Origin: Trebonia sp036276115 | GTDB lineage: Bacteria; Actinomycetota; Actinomycetes; Streptosporangiales; Streptosporangiaceae | Direction of reading: 5' to 3' | DNA length: 64,000 nt | Assembly (NCBI GenBank): GCA_036276115.1 | Contig: DATBEM010000197.1 | Coordinates: 1-64,000 of the forward strand | In this document: one piece after another, positions 26,147 to 33,504 of the stretch | How the letters are laid out: the number at the start of each line of letters is the position of its first letter | How positions within the stretch are numbered: the first letter of the stretch is position 1 | Made by a program: the position numbers and the translations under genes | Notes under the pieces: model-generated | Database searches by the model: none | What the model saw: the letters and a program-made list of their open reading frames with translations, nothing else | What the model was told of the DNA's origin: nothing

Positions 26147-27178
26147 TCAGTGCACTCCGAGGGCCGCGAGCCGGGCGGCCACGTACTCGATCCGGTAGCC
26201 CTCATTGCAGGACATGGGGTCGTTGACATAGCCGATGGACGCGTGATGCAGCGCGATGAGCTGCCATTGCTCGTTGAAGACAGGGGACCCGGACGATCCC
26301 GGCTGGGTGTCGGTCAGGTATCGGATCACGGTGTCGCCCACGTGGTGAACGTCATGGTGGATCATTCCGATCTTCTTCACGCCGCCGGCCGGGTGCTGGA
26401 TGATGTAGACCCGGTCGTCCAGCTTGGGCGCGGGAGCGCCGGCGAGGCTGATTACCTCGGTCCCCGGCGGCGCGGGCATCGCCAGGCGGATGACCGCCCA
26501 GTCGTACGTCGCCTCGCCGGCGATCGTCTCGGCGCGTCCGGGGATGCTGACGGGCGCGGCGATCGTGCCGTCGGCCGAGCGCTCGTACCCGAACCAGGCC
26601 TCGACCGCCGTCGCGGGCGGGCGGCCCGCTGACTTGGCGAACAGGACGTGGTAATTGGTCAGCACCAGGTCCGGGCCAATGCAGAACCCGGTCCCGTGGA
26701 CCGCCTGGCCATCGAGCGTGACGAGCAGCCGGACCACCGCCGACGCCAGCTGGACGCCGCGCTGGAGGAACGAGATGTCCAGGAGGGTCGAGGCCGGGCC
26801 GGTGATGAGCTCCTCGCTGGCGACGAGGCGGCCGGGGACGGGGATGTCGGCCACGTCGTGGGCGGGCGCCTCGGTCACGGGCTGGTCGGCCATGAGCTCC
26901 CGCAGCCGCCCGGCGACAGCCGCGTCACGGCCGGTCATCAGGTTCTGCAGGAGCTGGCCGAGCGTCTCCTGCCGGTGCAGGCTGTCGAGCACCTCATACC
27001 AGGCGAGGCTCATGGGCTGGTCCCAGGTGATGTCCTCGGGTGCGCCGCCCGCGTCGCGCAGCAGCGCGATGACCTGCGCGCTGCGCGTGTAGGTTCCGGC
27101 TAGGAAACTACGTAGTTCCCTGACCGCCGGGTCGCCGAAGTCCAGCGGCGGGGGCTTGTCCAGGAAGGGCGGAGTCAC
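26147..27178 (-). CDS. Trypsin-like serine protease with N-terminal effector-associated-like domain
   Basis: The protein has 343 residues. Residues 15-100 form the adaptor-like helical domain (RELRSFLAGTY, RDAGGAPED, SLAWYEVLDSL, TLGQLLQNL). Residues about 155-340 form a trypsin-fold protease with an intact triad: His in VLTNYHVLF, Asp in YDWAVIRL and Ser in TQPGSSGSPVF. There is no signal peptide, so it is cytosolic and is likely unleashed on a target after activation. Start GTG at 27178 with a near-perfect GGAGGT 5 nt upstream. It is the first gene of the minus-strand protease/propeller/TIR/NTPase/radical SAM run. Confidence 0.9.
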   Translation of the reverse strand: MTPPFLDKPPPLDFGDPAVRELRSFLAGTYTRSAQVIALLRDAGGAPEDITWDQPMSLAWYEVLDSLHRQETLGQLLQNLMTGRDAAVAGRLRELMADQPVTEAPAHDVADIPVPGRLVASEELITGPASTLLDISFLQRGVQLASAVVRLLVTLDGQAVHGTGFCIGPDLVLTNYHVLFAKSAGRPPATAVEAWFGYERSADGTIAAPVSIPGRAETIAGEATYDWAVIRLAMPAPPGTEVISLAGAPAPKLDDRVYIIQHPAGGVKKIGMIHHDVHHVGDTVIRYLTDTQPGSSGSPVFNEQWQLIALHHASIGYVNDPMSCNEGYRIEYVAARLAALGVH

Positions 27179-27396
27179 CGGCGACCTCCGTTGTGCCGCG
27201 ACGATAACGGTAAGGCGGGCAATCTTGGGATATGCCAGGCCGCAAGTTTATGCCCACGTTCGCCGTCATCAGCACACTCCCGCCGTCCTGTGACCTATGG
27301 GATTTCTGTTCCGTTCCGGGCTTCTTCCCCTTCCCGCTCACCGCTGCGGGACAGCCCCGGTTTCACGCCGGGTTCCCGCCCGCCTCCGGGTGAAGG

Positions 27397-27942
27397 TCAG
27401 CCGAGCTGGTGCATGACGCCGGCCCCGATGATCATCAGGCCGCCGGCGATCCCGTTGGCCAGCCACATGTGGCGCCGCACGGCGGGGATCGAGTAGGCGA
27501 TCGCGATGCCGATCGCGAGCCCGGCTCCGGCCTGGATGGCGCTGGACGCGAACTGCTCGAAGGAGAGGTAGATCGAGGCGCTGTGGGAAACCCCGTCGAC
27601 CGCGCCGTAGGTGATGTTGTCCAGGCTCAGCAGCCAGGGAAGGACCCACACGCCCCACCGGGCCTTGGGGCTCTCTTCCGCTTCCGCCTTGGCCGCCCTC
27701 CTGGAGATGATCGCGACCACGATCCAGTAGGCGCCGAGCAGGGCGACGACGGTGGGGGCGAGGTTCCCCCAGCTGTCCGGGTAGGACCAGTGCAGGGCGC
27801 ACCCGAGCAGGTAGCCCAGCCCGTCGCCGAGGCCGAACAGCAGCGTGAGCGGCACGAGCACGGACATTCGCCGGGACATTATCGGCCCGATCGCGATGCA
27901 CGCGATCAGGCTGTCAGTGCCTAGTAGGAGCCAAGCGCCCAT
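27397..27942 (-). CDS. MntP-like membrane protein (divergent manganese exporter family)
   Basis: The protein has 181 residues with about six hydrophobic segments in two similar halves. Each half has a charged motif inside a membrane helix: LLLGTDSLIACIAIG in the first and LLSLDNITYGAVDG in the second, matching the paired Asp motifs of MntP/LysE-like exporters. ATG at 27942 with GGAAGGAAAG upstream. Metal export is inferred from the family; the substrate is uncertain. A second, longer relative lies at 30291-31076. The gene diverges from the ChrB-like gene across about 280 bp. Confidence 0.75.
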   Translation of the reverse strand: MGAWLLLGTDSLIACIAIGPIMSRRMSVLVPLTLLFGLGDGLGYLLGCALHWSYPDSWGNLAPTVVALLGAYWIVVAIISRRAAKAEAEESPKARWGVWVLPWLLSLDNITYGAVDGVSHSASIYLSFEQFASSAIQAGAGLAIGIAIAYSIPAVRRHMWLANGIAGGLMIIGAGVMHQLG

Positions 27943-28070
27943 TTCTTTCCTTCCGATCGTGCCGGGACTATCAGACGACGGCCGTCACTGCCTGCGAGCA
28001 GCATAAAAGAGCGCGATAAGCCCGTCAATATCCATTTGATTACGTGATTCCGGGCTGCCGTTTGTAATAG

Positions 28071-28100
28071 GTGTTGCAGGTCACTGTAAGACGTGTTGCA
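28071..28100. promoter_or_regulatory. Direct repeat GTGTTGCA x2, 22 bp apart
   Basis: GTGTTGCA occurs at 28071-28078 and again at 28093-28100, exactly 22 bp (about two helical turns) apart, in the AT-richer region between the divergent MntP-like and ChrB-like genes. Same-face spacing is what a regulator bound at two sites would need. No -35/-10 boxes assigned with confidence. Confidence 0.35.
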
Positions 28101-28224
28101 TAATTGCGATATCACTACCGCGGGCTCGCGGCGGCCAGGAACGAAGCACGTGCTGCCGCTACCCGTAAGCCACTTGTAAGACTTTCCCGTTTTGCCGTGG
28201 CCCGCGAGGTGGAACGGGTGCTGC

Positions 28225-28800
28225 ATGTCAACGGACTCCGGTGGCCGCTCGGCAAGCTGGCTCCTGCTGCTGACCCAGCTCCCGAGGTCGGCCTCCACCG
28301 CCCGGGTCACGCTGTGGCGCCGCCTGCGCGCCGCCGGCGCTACCACGCTGGTCAGCAGCGCGTGGGTACTGCCGGCGACGGCTCGGCACGCGGAGCTGCT
28401 GGAGCAGTTGCGGGACGGGCTGTTGCGGCAGGGCGGGACCGGGTTCGTGCTGGGCCTTCCGGCTGCGCCGGACGTGGACGAGGTCATCACGGCGCGCTTC
28501 CGGGCCGACCGGGGCCGGGAGTACGACGAGTACGCCGAGCGCTGCGCCGCTCTCCTGGCCGAGATCGGCAAGGAGGACACGGCCGGCAAGCACACCTTCG
28601 CCGAGCTGGAAGAGACCGAGCAGGACCTGGAGAAGCTCGCCCGCTGGCTAGTGAAGATCCAGGCGCGTGACTTCTTCCCCGACGAGCGCGGCCAGCAGGC
28701 GACCGCTCTGCTAGGGCGGTGCCGGGCGGCGGCGGAGGAGTTCTCGGAGTCGGTTTACGCGGCCGAGGAGGTAACCGGTCACGGTCCCGGACGGCCTTAG
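28225..28800 (+). CDS. ChrB-like protein (chromate resistance/sensing family, N-terminal domain)
   Basis: The protein has 191 residues. The N-terminus carries the ChrB signature (WLLLLTQLPRSASTARVTLW, RRLRAAGATTLVSSAWVLP). The rest is helical and charged (ELEETEQDLEKLARWL). ChrB proteins act in chromate sensing and resistance. Here only the N-terminal-type domain is present and no ChrA transporter is adjacent. The neighbours are MntP-like exporters, suggesting a general metal-response function. The ATG at 28225 was chosen from family alignment; GAGGTGG lies about 11 nt upstream. Confidence 0.8.
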   Translation: MSTDSGGRSASWLLLLTQLPRSASTARVTLWRRLRAAGATTLVSSAWVLPATARHAELLEQLRDGLLRQGGTGFVLGLPAAPDVDEVITARFRADRGREYDEYAERCAALLAEIGKEDTAGKHTFAELEETEQDLEKLARWLVKIQARDFFPDERGQQATALLGRCRAAAEEFSESVYAAEEVTGHGPGRP

Positions 28801-28838
28801 TGGCCGGGCGGCGGGGACGACGGCCAGGCGGACTCGGC

Positions 28839-29747
28839 CTAGCCGCCCGCGGCCATCCGCGTGGCGGCCGCGAGGGCCGTGTTGATCGGGATCGCGTAGG
28901 CGACGGTGCCGGAGCCCGAGCTCCCGACGATGATGGCAATCACGTGGCCGTTGGGGTTGGCCAGCGGGTCGCCGGGCGCCCGCGGCAGCGTGGATGCCAG
29001 CGTCGACGCCATCAGCCCGGTCCAGGTCCGGCCGGCGATGGTGACGGTCGCATTCAGGGTGGTCAGGGTGCCAGCCACGAGGGACACCCCCTGCGCGGTG
29101 CCGGTCGTGCTGACGGCCGTGTCGGTGACCACGCCCGGGACGTGGTAAGTCTTCTCCCTGATGGCGAGCGCGCTGGAGACGACCGTGTCGGAGTTCCCGA
29201 CCGTGACGGTCGAGAACGCCCTCCCGTTGCCGCCCTCCATCTGGAGCAGCGCCAGCCCGGCCGCCGGGTCCGTGCCGATCACCGTCGCCTTGAACGTCTG
29301 GCCGGAGTAGACGTACCGCGCCGCCAGGCTCGCCGTCCCCGCAGCAGGCTGGTACGTGGTCAGCACCTTCCCCGACTGCGTGAGCACCAGGCCGATCCCG
29401 ACCGAGGTCGCGCCCGACAGGACGTGCACCATGCCCTGGCCCGTATGGCCAGTGACGTTCGACAGGTTGTCCTGGGCAATGCCGTCCGGGCTTTCGACGA
29501 AGATGTCGTCCCCCGTCAGCGGCGCGGGAATCGCCGAGTGAACCGCCGTGTCGCCCAGCCCGGCTACCCGGCCGACGGCGAAGCTCAGCCCCGCCGCCAG
29601 CAGGAGCGCCATCGCCATTACCGGCAGCCGGAAGCCCTTATTCCGCCAGGCTTCCGGGACATCGCGCCCGGGCTGGCCCGCATCGCCAGTGCCCGCGTCG
29701 CCCGCGCCCGCGTCGCCTTCCGCGACAGCGGCCGCCGCCTGCCTCAC
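28839..29747 (-). CDS. Membrane-anchored HtrA/trypsin-like protein lacking the catalytic triad
   Basis: The protein has 302 residues. A Gly/Asp-rich N-terminus (1-35) is followed by one membrane segment (AMALLLAAGLSFAVGRVAG) and an HtrA-like beta-barrel domain (GIGLVLTQSGKVLTTYQ, ATVIGTDPAAGLALLQMEG). The positions that are His in TNxHV, Asp in DLAVL and Ser in GNSGG are Gln/Tyr, Gly and absent respectively, so it should not cleave. GTG at 29747 overlaps the stop of the upstream gene (GTGA), which argues against the longer frame starting at 29870. Likely an extracytoplasmic binding or decoy protein. Confidence 0.75.
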   Translation of the reverse strand: MRQAAAAVAEGDAGAGDAGTGDAGQPGRDVPEAWRNKGFRLPVMAMALLLAAGLSFAVGRVAGLGDTAVHSAIPAPLTGDDIFVESPDGIAQDNLSNVTGHTGQGMVHVLSGATSVGIGLVLTQSGKVLTTYQPAAGTASLAARYVYSGQTFKATVIGTDPAAGLALLQMEGGNGRAFSTVTVGNSDTVVSSALAIREKTYHVPGVVTDTAVSTTGTAQGVSLVAGTLTTLNATVTIAGRTWTGLMASTLASTLPRAPGDPLANPNGHVIAIIVGSSGSGTVAYAIPINTALAAATRMAAGG

Positions 29748-30067
29748 TGCGGCGCCCGGGCCTGCGCTGGAGCCGATTTCGGCAGCGCGGAAGGAGTCCC
29801 TGCCGAGGGCGCGAGCCGCCCGGGGCCCGGCGGCAGCACCGCGCCTGTCGCCGGCGCGGGCTTCACCCATGCGGGGGTCGGGGTCGGCACGGCCCCGAGC
29901 GGCACCGGCTGAACCGCGTTGTTGGTTGAGCCGGCCTGGTACGCGAGCACCCCGCCGACCAGCAGGCCCAGCACTATGGGCGCGGCGAGCTGGGCCAGGA
30001 CGGGCGCCAGGCGCCGTCTGCGCGGGCGGTACCGCCGCCCGGTGGCGCTTCCGCTATCCACTTCCAT
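29744..30067 (-). CDS. Small single-pass membrane protein with Pro/Ala-rich tail
   Basis: The protein has 107 residues. A basic N-terminus (RRYRPRRRRLAP) is followed by a membrane helix (LAAPIVLGLLVGGVLAYQAG) and an extracellular tail rich in Pro, Ala and Thr. ATG at 30067 chosen for the GGAGGTGGAG just upstream. It is coupled by GTGA overlap to the degenerate HtrA-like gene, so the two probably act together at the cell surface. No known domain. Confidence 0.65.
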   Translation of the reverse strand: MEVDSGSATGRRYRPRRRRLAPVLAQLAAPIVLGLLVGGVLAYQAGSTNNAVQPVPLGAVPTPTPAWVKPAPATGAVLPPGPGRLAPSAGTPSALPKSAPAQARAPQ

Positions 30068-30290
30068 CGTCTCCACCTCCACCGTGCTGCCCTGGCCGGG
30101 GTGTCCCGGGGAAAAGGGTAAGGCAGCCCGGGCGGCCGGACGCGGGAGATCGGGGAGATCTGATATTGCGGAATTCTAACGTCGCGATTCCTTACGAACT
30201 CCTGACGAGCCCGCAGCCGCCGTGGCCGCGGTGATACAAGTATGAGTCCCGGCCTTCGAGGGCCCGGCCCGCGGCGACGAAGGGCGGAGC

Positions 30291-31076
30291 ATGCTCACAC
30301 TGCTGGGATTTACCCTGCCTTTGTGCCTTGACGTCTTCGCCATCTCCTTCGGCGTTTTCGGGGAAATGCGCCTGACCGTTGCCCAGCGCATACGCATCAC
30401 CGTGCTGCTCATGGCCTTCGAGACCGGGATGCCGCTGGTCGGGATGGCACTGGCCACGCCGCTGACCCACCTCACCGGCGTGGCCGCCAACCTGCGCATC
30501 GACGGTGCCCCGGCCAACGCGTACCAGGTCCACGCGGCCAGCCTTGGCCACGCGGCCGACGTGTTCGAGCAGACCCTCTTCGGCCGCTATGTCGACCCGG
30601 TCATCGTCCCGCTGGTCGTCGGCGCCATTGGCATCTGGATGCTGGACGACGCCCTCAACGACGACGATGACGACGACGAGGCCGGGAAGGTCAGGGCGAT
30701 GGTCACCAGCCACGGCCTCTCCGTCATCGGCCTCGGCCTCGCCACCAGCGTGGACGACCTCGTCATCGGCTTCACGCTCGCCTTCAACGCCTACTACCTG
30801 CCCATGCGCGATGTCCTGGCCGCCATCGTCATCCAGGCGCTCGTGGCCATCACGCTCGGCCAGTACCTCGGCTGGCGGGTCCGCAACGGAAGGCTGCGGC
30901 TGAACTCGGGACGCGTCATCGCCGCCTCTAAGCTGACGGCAGGCGGCGTGCTGATCGCGCTAGCCGCTATCGTCCTGCTCCTGCCCGAGCTCACCACCCA
31001 CGTCATCCCCCACCTATACCACCCCAGGTACATCCCGCCGTTGCCGCACCCCGCCGTCGGCGCGAGCACGCAGTGA
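30291..31076 (+). CDS. MntP-like membrane transporter with poly-Asp cytoplasmic loop
   Basis: The protein has 261 residues with about six membrane segments in two halves. Paired motifs are LPLCLDVFAISFGVFG and LATSVDDLVIGFTLAF, as in MntP-type manganese exporters. The loop between the halves contains a run of acidic residues (NDDDDDDEA), a plausible metal-binding or gating element not usual in the family. ATG at 30291 preceded by GGCGGAGC. It is larger than the paralogue at 27397-27942. Metal export is inferred from the family. Confidence 0.75.
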   Translation: MLTLLGFTLPLCLDVFAISFGVFGEMRLTVAQRIRITVLLMAFETGMPLVGMALATPLTHLTGVAANLRIDGAPANAYQVHAASLGHAADVFEQTLFGRYVDPVIVPLVVGAIGIWMLDDALNDDDDDDEAGKVRAMVTSHGLSVIGLGLATSVDDLVIGFTLAFNAYYLPMRDVLAAIVIQALVAITLGQYLGWRVRNGRLRLNSGRVIAASKLTAGGVLIALAAIVLLLPELTTHVIPHLYHPRYIPPLPHPAVGASTQ

Positions 31077-31141
31077 GCCGCTGGCCTTCCCGCCCCCGCC
31101 GGGGCCACGTCCGCCGTGGGCGGGCTTGTTCCGCCGCGCCA

Positions 31142-31159
31142 GCCCGCTCCCGGGCGGGC
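31142..31159. terminator. Hairpin between convergent genes
   Basis: GCCCGC-6 nt-GCGGGC lies 2 nt past the stop of the cupin gene at 31162 and about 65 nt past the stop of the transporter gene at 31076. It is a candidate bidirectional terminator without a T-run. Confidence 0.35.
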
Positions 31160-31161
31160 CC

Positions 31162-31590
31162 CTAGGGCACGAGTTGCGCAGCCGGCTCGCCGGGAAGGGC
31201 GGCCAGCAGCCGCGGGCTCTCCGGCGACGGCAGGTCGGGCGGGCCCGGGATCCGCTGCAGCAGGCCGTTCGCGATCTCGTAGTAGCCGATTGCGCGCAGC
31301 GGCGGTGAGTACACGTGGACCGTGACCGCTCCCGCCGCATGGGCCATCCGGTGGATGCCCGAGCCGGGAATGGAGAACGAGTCGCCCGCCGCGTAGGTTC
31401 GCTCGCGGCGGGCGCGGCCCACCGGCAGCCCCTCGTCGACGACCTCCCCGGCGATCACGTAGACGCCGACCGCCGACCCGTCATGATCGTGAAAGCCGGT
31501 GTCGTGCCACCGTGACGTGACCTCGATCCAGGCCACGCAATCCTCGTCCTCCCACAGCACCCGCGAGGCGCCCGGGAGGATCGCGGCCAC
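31162..31590 (-). CDS. Cysteine-dioxygenase-like cupin
   Basis: About 142 residues. The metal-binding cupin motif is GFHDHDGSAVGVYVIAGEV, with the third His in GSGIHRMAH, followed by VHVYSPPLRAIGYYE, typical of cysteine/thiol dioxygenases. It is shorter than the usual 170-200 residues, and the frame reads on upstream of the GTG at 31590 with plausible family sequence (ALARHLAVRSD), so the true start may be further out or the N-terminus truncated. It likely oxidises a thiol such as cysteine. It stands alone. Confidence 0.72.
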   Translation of the reverse strand: MAAILPGASRVLWEDEDCVAWIEVTSRWHDTGFHDHDGSAVGVYVIAGEVVDEGLPVGRARRERTYAAGDSFSIPGSGIHRMAHAAGAVTVHVYSPPLRAIGYYEIANGLLQRIPGPPDLPSPESPRLLAALPGEPAAQLVP

Positions 31591-31628
31591 GTCCGACCGG
31601 ACGGCCAGGTGCCGGGCCAGGGCATGGC

Positions 31629-31860
31629 GTGGTCGCCCAGCTCGGGGTGGCCGCCGCGTCGGCCCCGTTCCCGGCCGGGCTGGAACTGCTCGAGCGCTGG
31701 AGCGGCCTGTCCCGGGACCGGCCGCTCGTGGTCGCGGTCGAGGACCCGCACTGGGCGGACGTGGAGTCGCGGCTCGCCCTGCTGGCGGCGGCGCTCGCGG
31801 TCCTCAGCCAGCGGGTGCCGCTCGCGGTGGCCGCCCACGAGCCGGACCTGCCTTCGGCGG
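31629..31860 (+). pseudogene. Remnant of an AAA-type LuxR-family regulator
   Basis: This stretch reads AASAPFPAGLELLERW, PLVVAVEDPHWADVESRLAL and LSQRVPLAVAAHEPDLP, matching the Walker B region (VxEDxHWAD) of large ATP-binding LuxR regulators. No P-loop, no helix-turn-helix and no start codon with a ribosome site are present, and the frame is lost after about 31860. It appears to be a short internal fragment of a deleted regulator gene. Confidence 0.6.
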
Positions 31861-31876
31861 GGGTCCTTCCTGTATC

Positions 31877-31891
31877 GAAAGCATCGCTTTC
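31877..31891. promoter_or_regulatory. Inverted repeat GAAAGC-ATC-GCTTTC
   Basis: A 6-3-6 inverted repeat in AT-richer DNA 103 nt upstream of the propeller/MoxR operon start at 31994. It could be an operator of that operon. Confidence 0.35.
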
Positions 31892-31993
31892 AATTGTTAG
31901 GCCCGAGCATGCGATCAAACGTATTTCTGGCTTAGCCCGGAACTCTTCCCTCAGCAAGGCCGTTGAGCAGCGTGAGGCGGCGGGAGGACGGGC

Positions 31994-33487
31994 ATGGCGG
32001 CGAACGCGAACGTTCCTGGCACCCCAAGTTCCAGCGGGACCAAGCCGCAGGGTCGCCTGTGGAAGGCGTACGCCGTCGCCTCGGGCGCGATCGGCGCGGT
32101 CGGCGGCGCGACTGGCTTCACTGGCAAGACCGGGTTCAGCGCGGCCTTCGTTTCGGCCGCCATCTTCGCGGCGCTCCTGGTGATCGCGTGTGGCGTCCTG
32201 GCGGCCGTGGAATGGGTCAAGCGGAACACGGAGAAGAAGAGGCATACGCTCCACTTCACCATCCCGCTCGCCGTCGGCATCAGCCTGATGTTCCTGGCCG
32301 CTGGAACGGGATTCGCGTACGCCTGGAACCAGGATCATCACGCCACTGCCCAGTCGCCGTGCCCCTCGTGCGGGCCGAACCACAGCGCCGCGCCCCCTGG
32401 CCGCCCGTCAGCGACCGCGTCGAGGCCGTCCGCCCCGCCGCCGAGTAGCCCGCCACCCCCGCCGGTCGCGGGGGGGCCTGGTGCCCCGCTGCGGCTAACC
32501 GACACGAATAAGGTGGAGGTGCAGGGCGTTGCCTTCGATCCGGCCGGGGGAACCCTCGCGGTCGCCGACCTCAATAGCCGGGTGTTCTTCTATTCCTCGC
32601 CCGGCGGCAGCTATAAGTCCGACCTGCAGGCCCCTAATCACCAGCCCCTATGGACAGTGGCCTACAGCCCCGACGGGTCAATGGTGGCGGTTGGCACCGG
32701 CACCGGCCAAAACTCCAAGAACCCCGCGGACGGCTATAACGACGGCAGCCTCTACGTTTGGCGGCCGGCGAAGTCCCCGCAGCCGTTCATCAGCGTCAAG
32801 GATCCCGACGACGGCCTGATCGAGCCGGTCGCCTTCAGCCCGTCCGGCCAGGACCTTGCCTGGGGCGACAACAATGGCGCGGTGTACCTGTACGACCTGC
32901 GGACCGGAACGGACAAGGCCCTGGAGACCTCGATTCCCGACGCGCCGGGGCAGAACATCAGCGGGCTTTCGTTCAGCTCGAACGGGCTGCTGGCGGCGTC
33001 CGCGACCAACGGCGAGGTTTACCTGTGGACGGTCGCCACCGGCCGGCCGTACGGGAGCCCGCTGCAGCCCGCGAGCAGCACCAGGGCCAACGGGGTCGCC
33101 TTCGGTCCGGGCGGCAGCACGCTGGCCATCGCCGACACCACTGGCCCGCCCTCGGCCCCGGCCGGCTCGGTGGACCTGTGGTCGCTCGCGACCGGCGACT
33201 ACCAGGCCTTCCCCTCCCCGGCCAACGTCCCGGTCCAGGCCGTCGCGTTCGTCCCGGGCGGGAAGTACCTCATCGGCGCGGCCGACAGCAACACGGTGCC
33301 CGGCGGCCCGCAGGCATCCGCTGTCCTGGTGTGGAACGTGGCCACCGGCCGCCAGGCCGGCCCGCTGCTGCGCGACTTCGACACCGACGGGACCGGGCCG
33401 CTCGCGGTCAGCCCGGACGGGAAGATCCTCGCCGTCGCGGACGGCAACGCGAGTACGTTCCTGTGGAGCCTGAGCTGGCTCCGCTAG
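31994..33487 (+). CDS. Membrane-anchored WD40-like propeller protein
   Basis: The protein has 497 residues. Two membrane segments (about 40-75 and 92-112) are followed by a Pro/Ser-rich stalk with CPSC (about 120-165) and a propeller of WD40-like blades (VQGVAFDPAGGTLAVADL, WTVAYSPDGSMVAVGTG, NGVAFGPGGSTLAIAD). ATG at 31994 with GGGAGGAC upstream. It is the first gene of an operon with MoxR and DUF58/TgpA, 17 nt before moxR. The propeller is probably outside the cell and may bind a ligand or envelope protein. Confidence 0.82.
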   Translation: MAANANVPGTPSSSGTKPQGRLWKAYAVASGAIGAVGGATGFTGKTGFSAAFVSAAIFAALLVIACGVLAAVEWVKRNTEKKRHTLHFTIPLAVGISLMFLAAGTGFAYAWNQDHHATAQSPCPSCGPNHSAAPPGRPSATASRPSAPPPSSPPPPPVAGGPGAPLRLTDTNKVEVQGVAFDPAGGTLAVADLNSRVFFYSSPGGSYKSDLQAPNHQPLWTVAYSPDGSMVAVGTGTGQNSKNPADGYNDGSLYVWRPAKSPQPFISVKDPDDGLIEPVAFSPSGQDLAWGDNNGAVYLYDLRTGTDKALETSIPDAPGQNISGLSFSSNGLLAASATNGEVYLWTVATGRPYGSPLQPASSTRANGVAFGPGGSTLAIADTTGPPSAPAGSVDLWSLATGDYQAFPSPANVPVQAVAFVPGGKYLIGAADSNTVPGGPQASAVLVWNVATGRQAGPLLRDFDTDGTGPLAVSPDGKILAVADGNASTFLWSLSWLR

Positions 33488-33504
33488 CCCCGGAGGAGGG
33501 CGCT

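Noticed and set aside
18138..27178. Calling the locus a straightforward FxSxx-COOH peptide system
   Set aside because: No peptide ending in FxSxx is visible and the radical SAM protein shows no metallohydrolase-type extension; the protease/propeller pair is also not part of that system as I know it.
31481..32383. 300-residue minus-strand frame across the cupin 5' end and the propeller start
   Set aside because: Overlaps two better genes and has no domain; a GC-rich shadow.
32758..33504. N-terminal 249 residues of the long frame containing MoxR
   Set aside because: Out-of-frame reading of the propeller gene; the MoxR family start and GGAGGAGGG place the true start at 33505.
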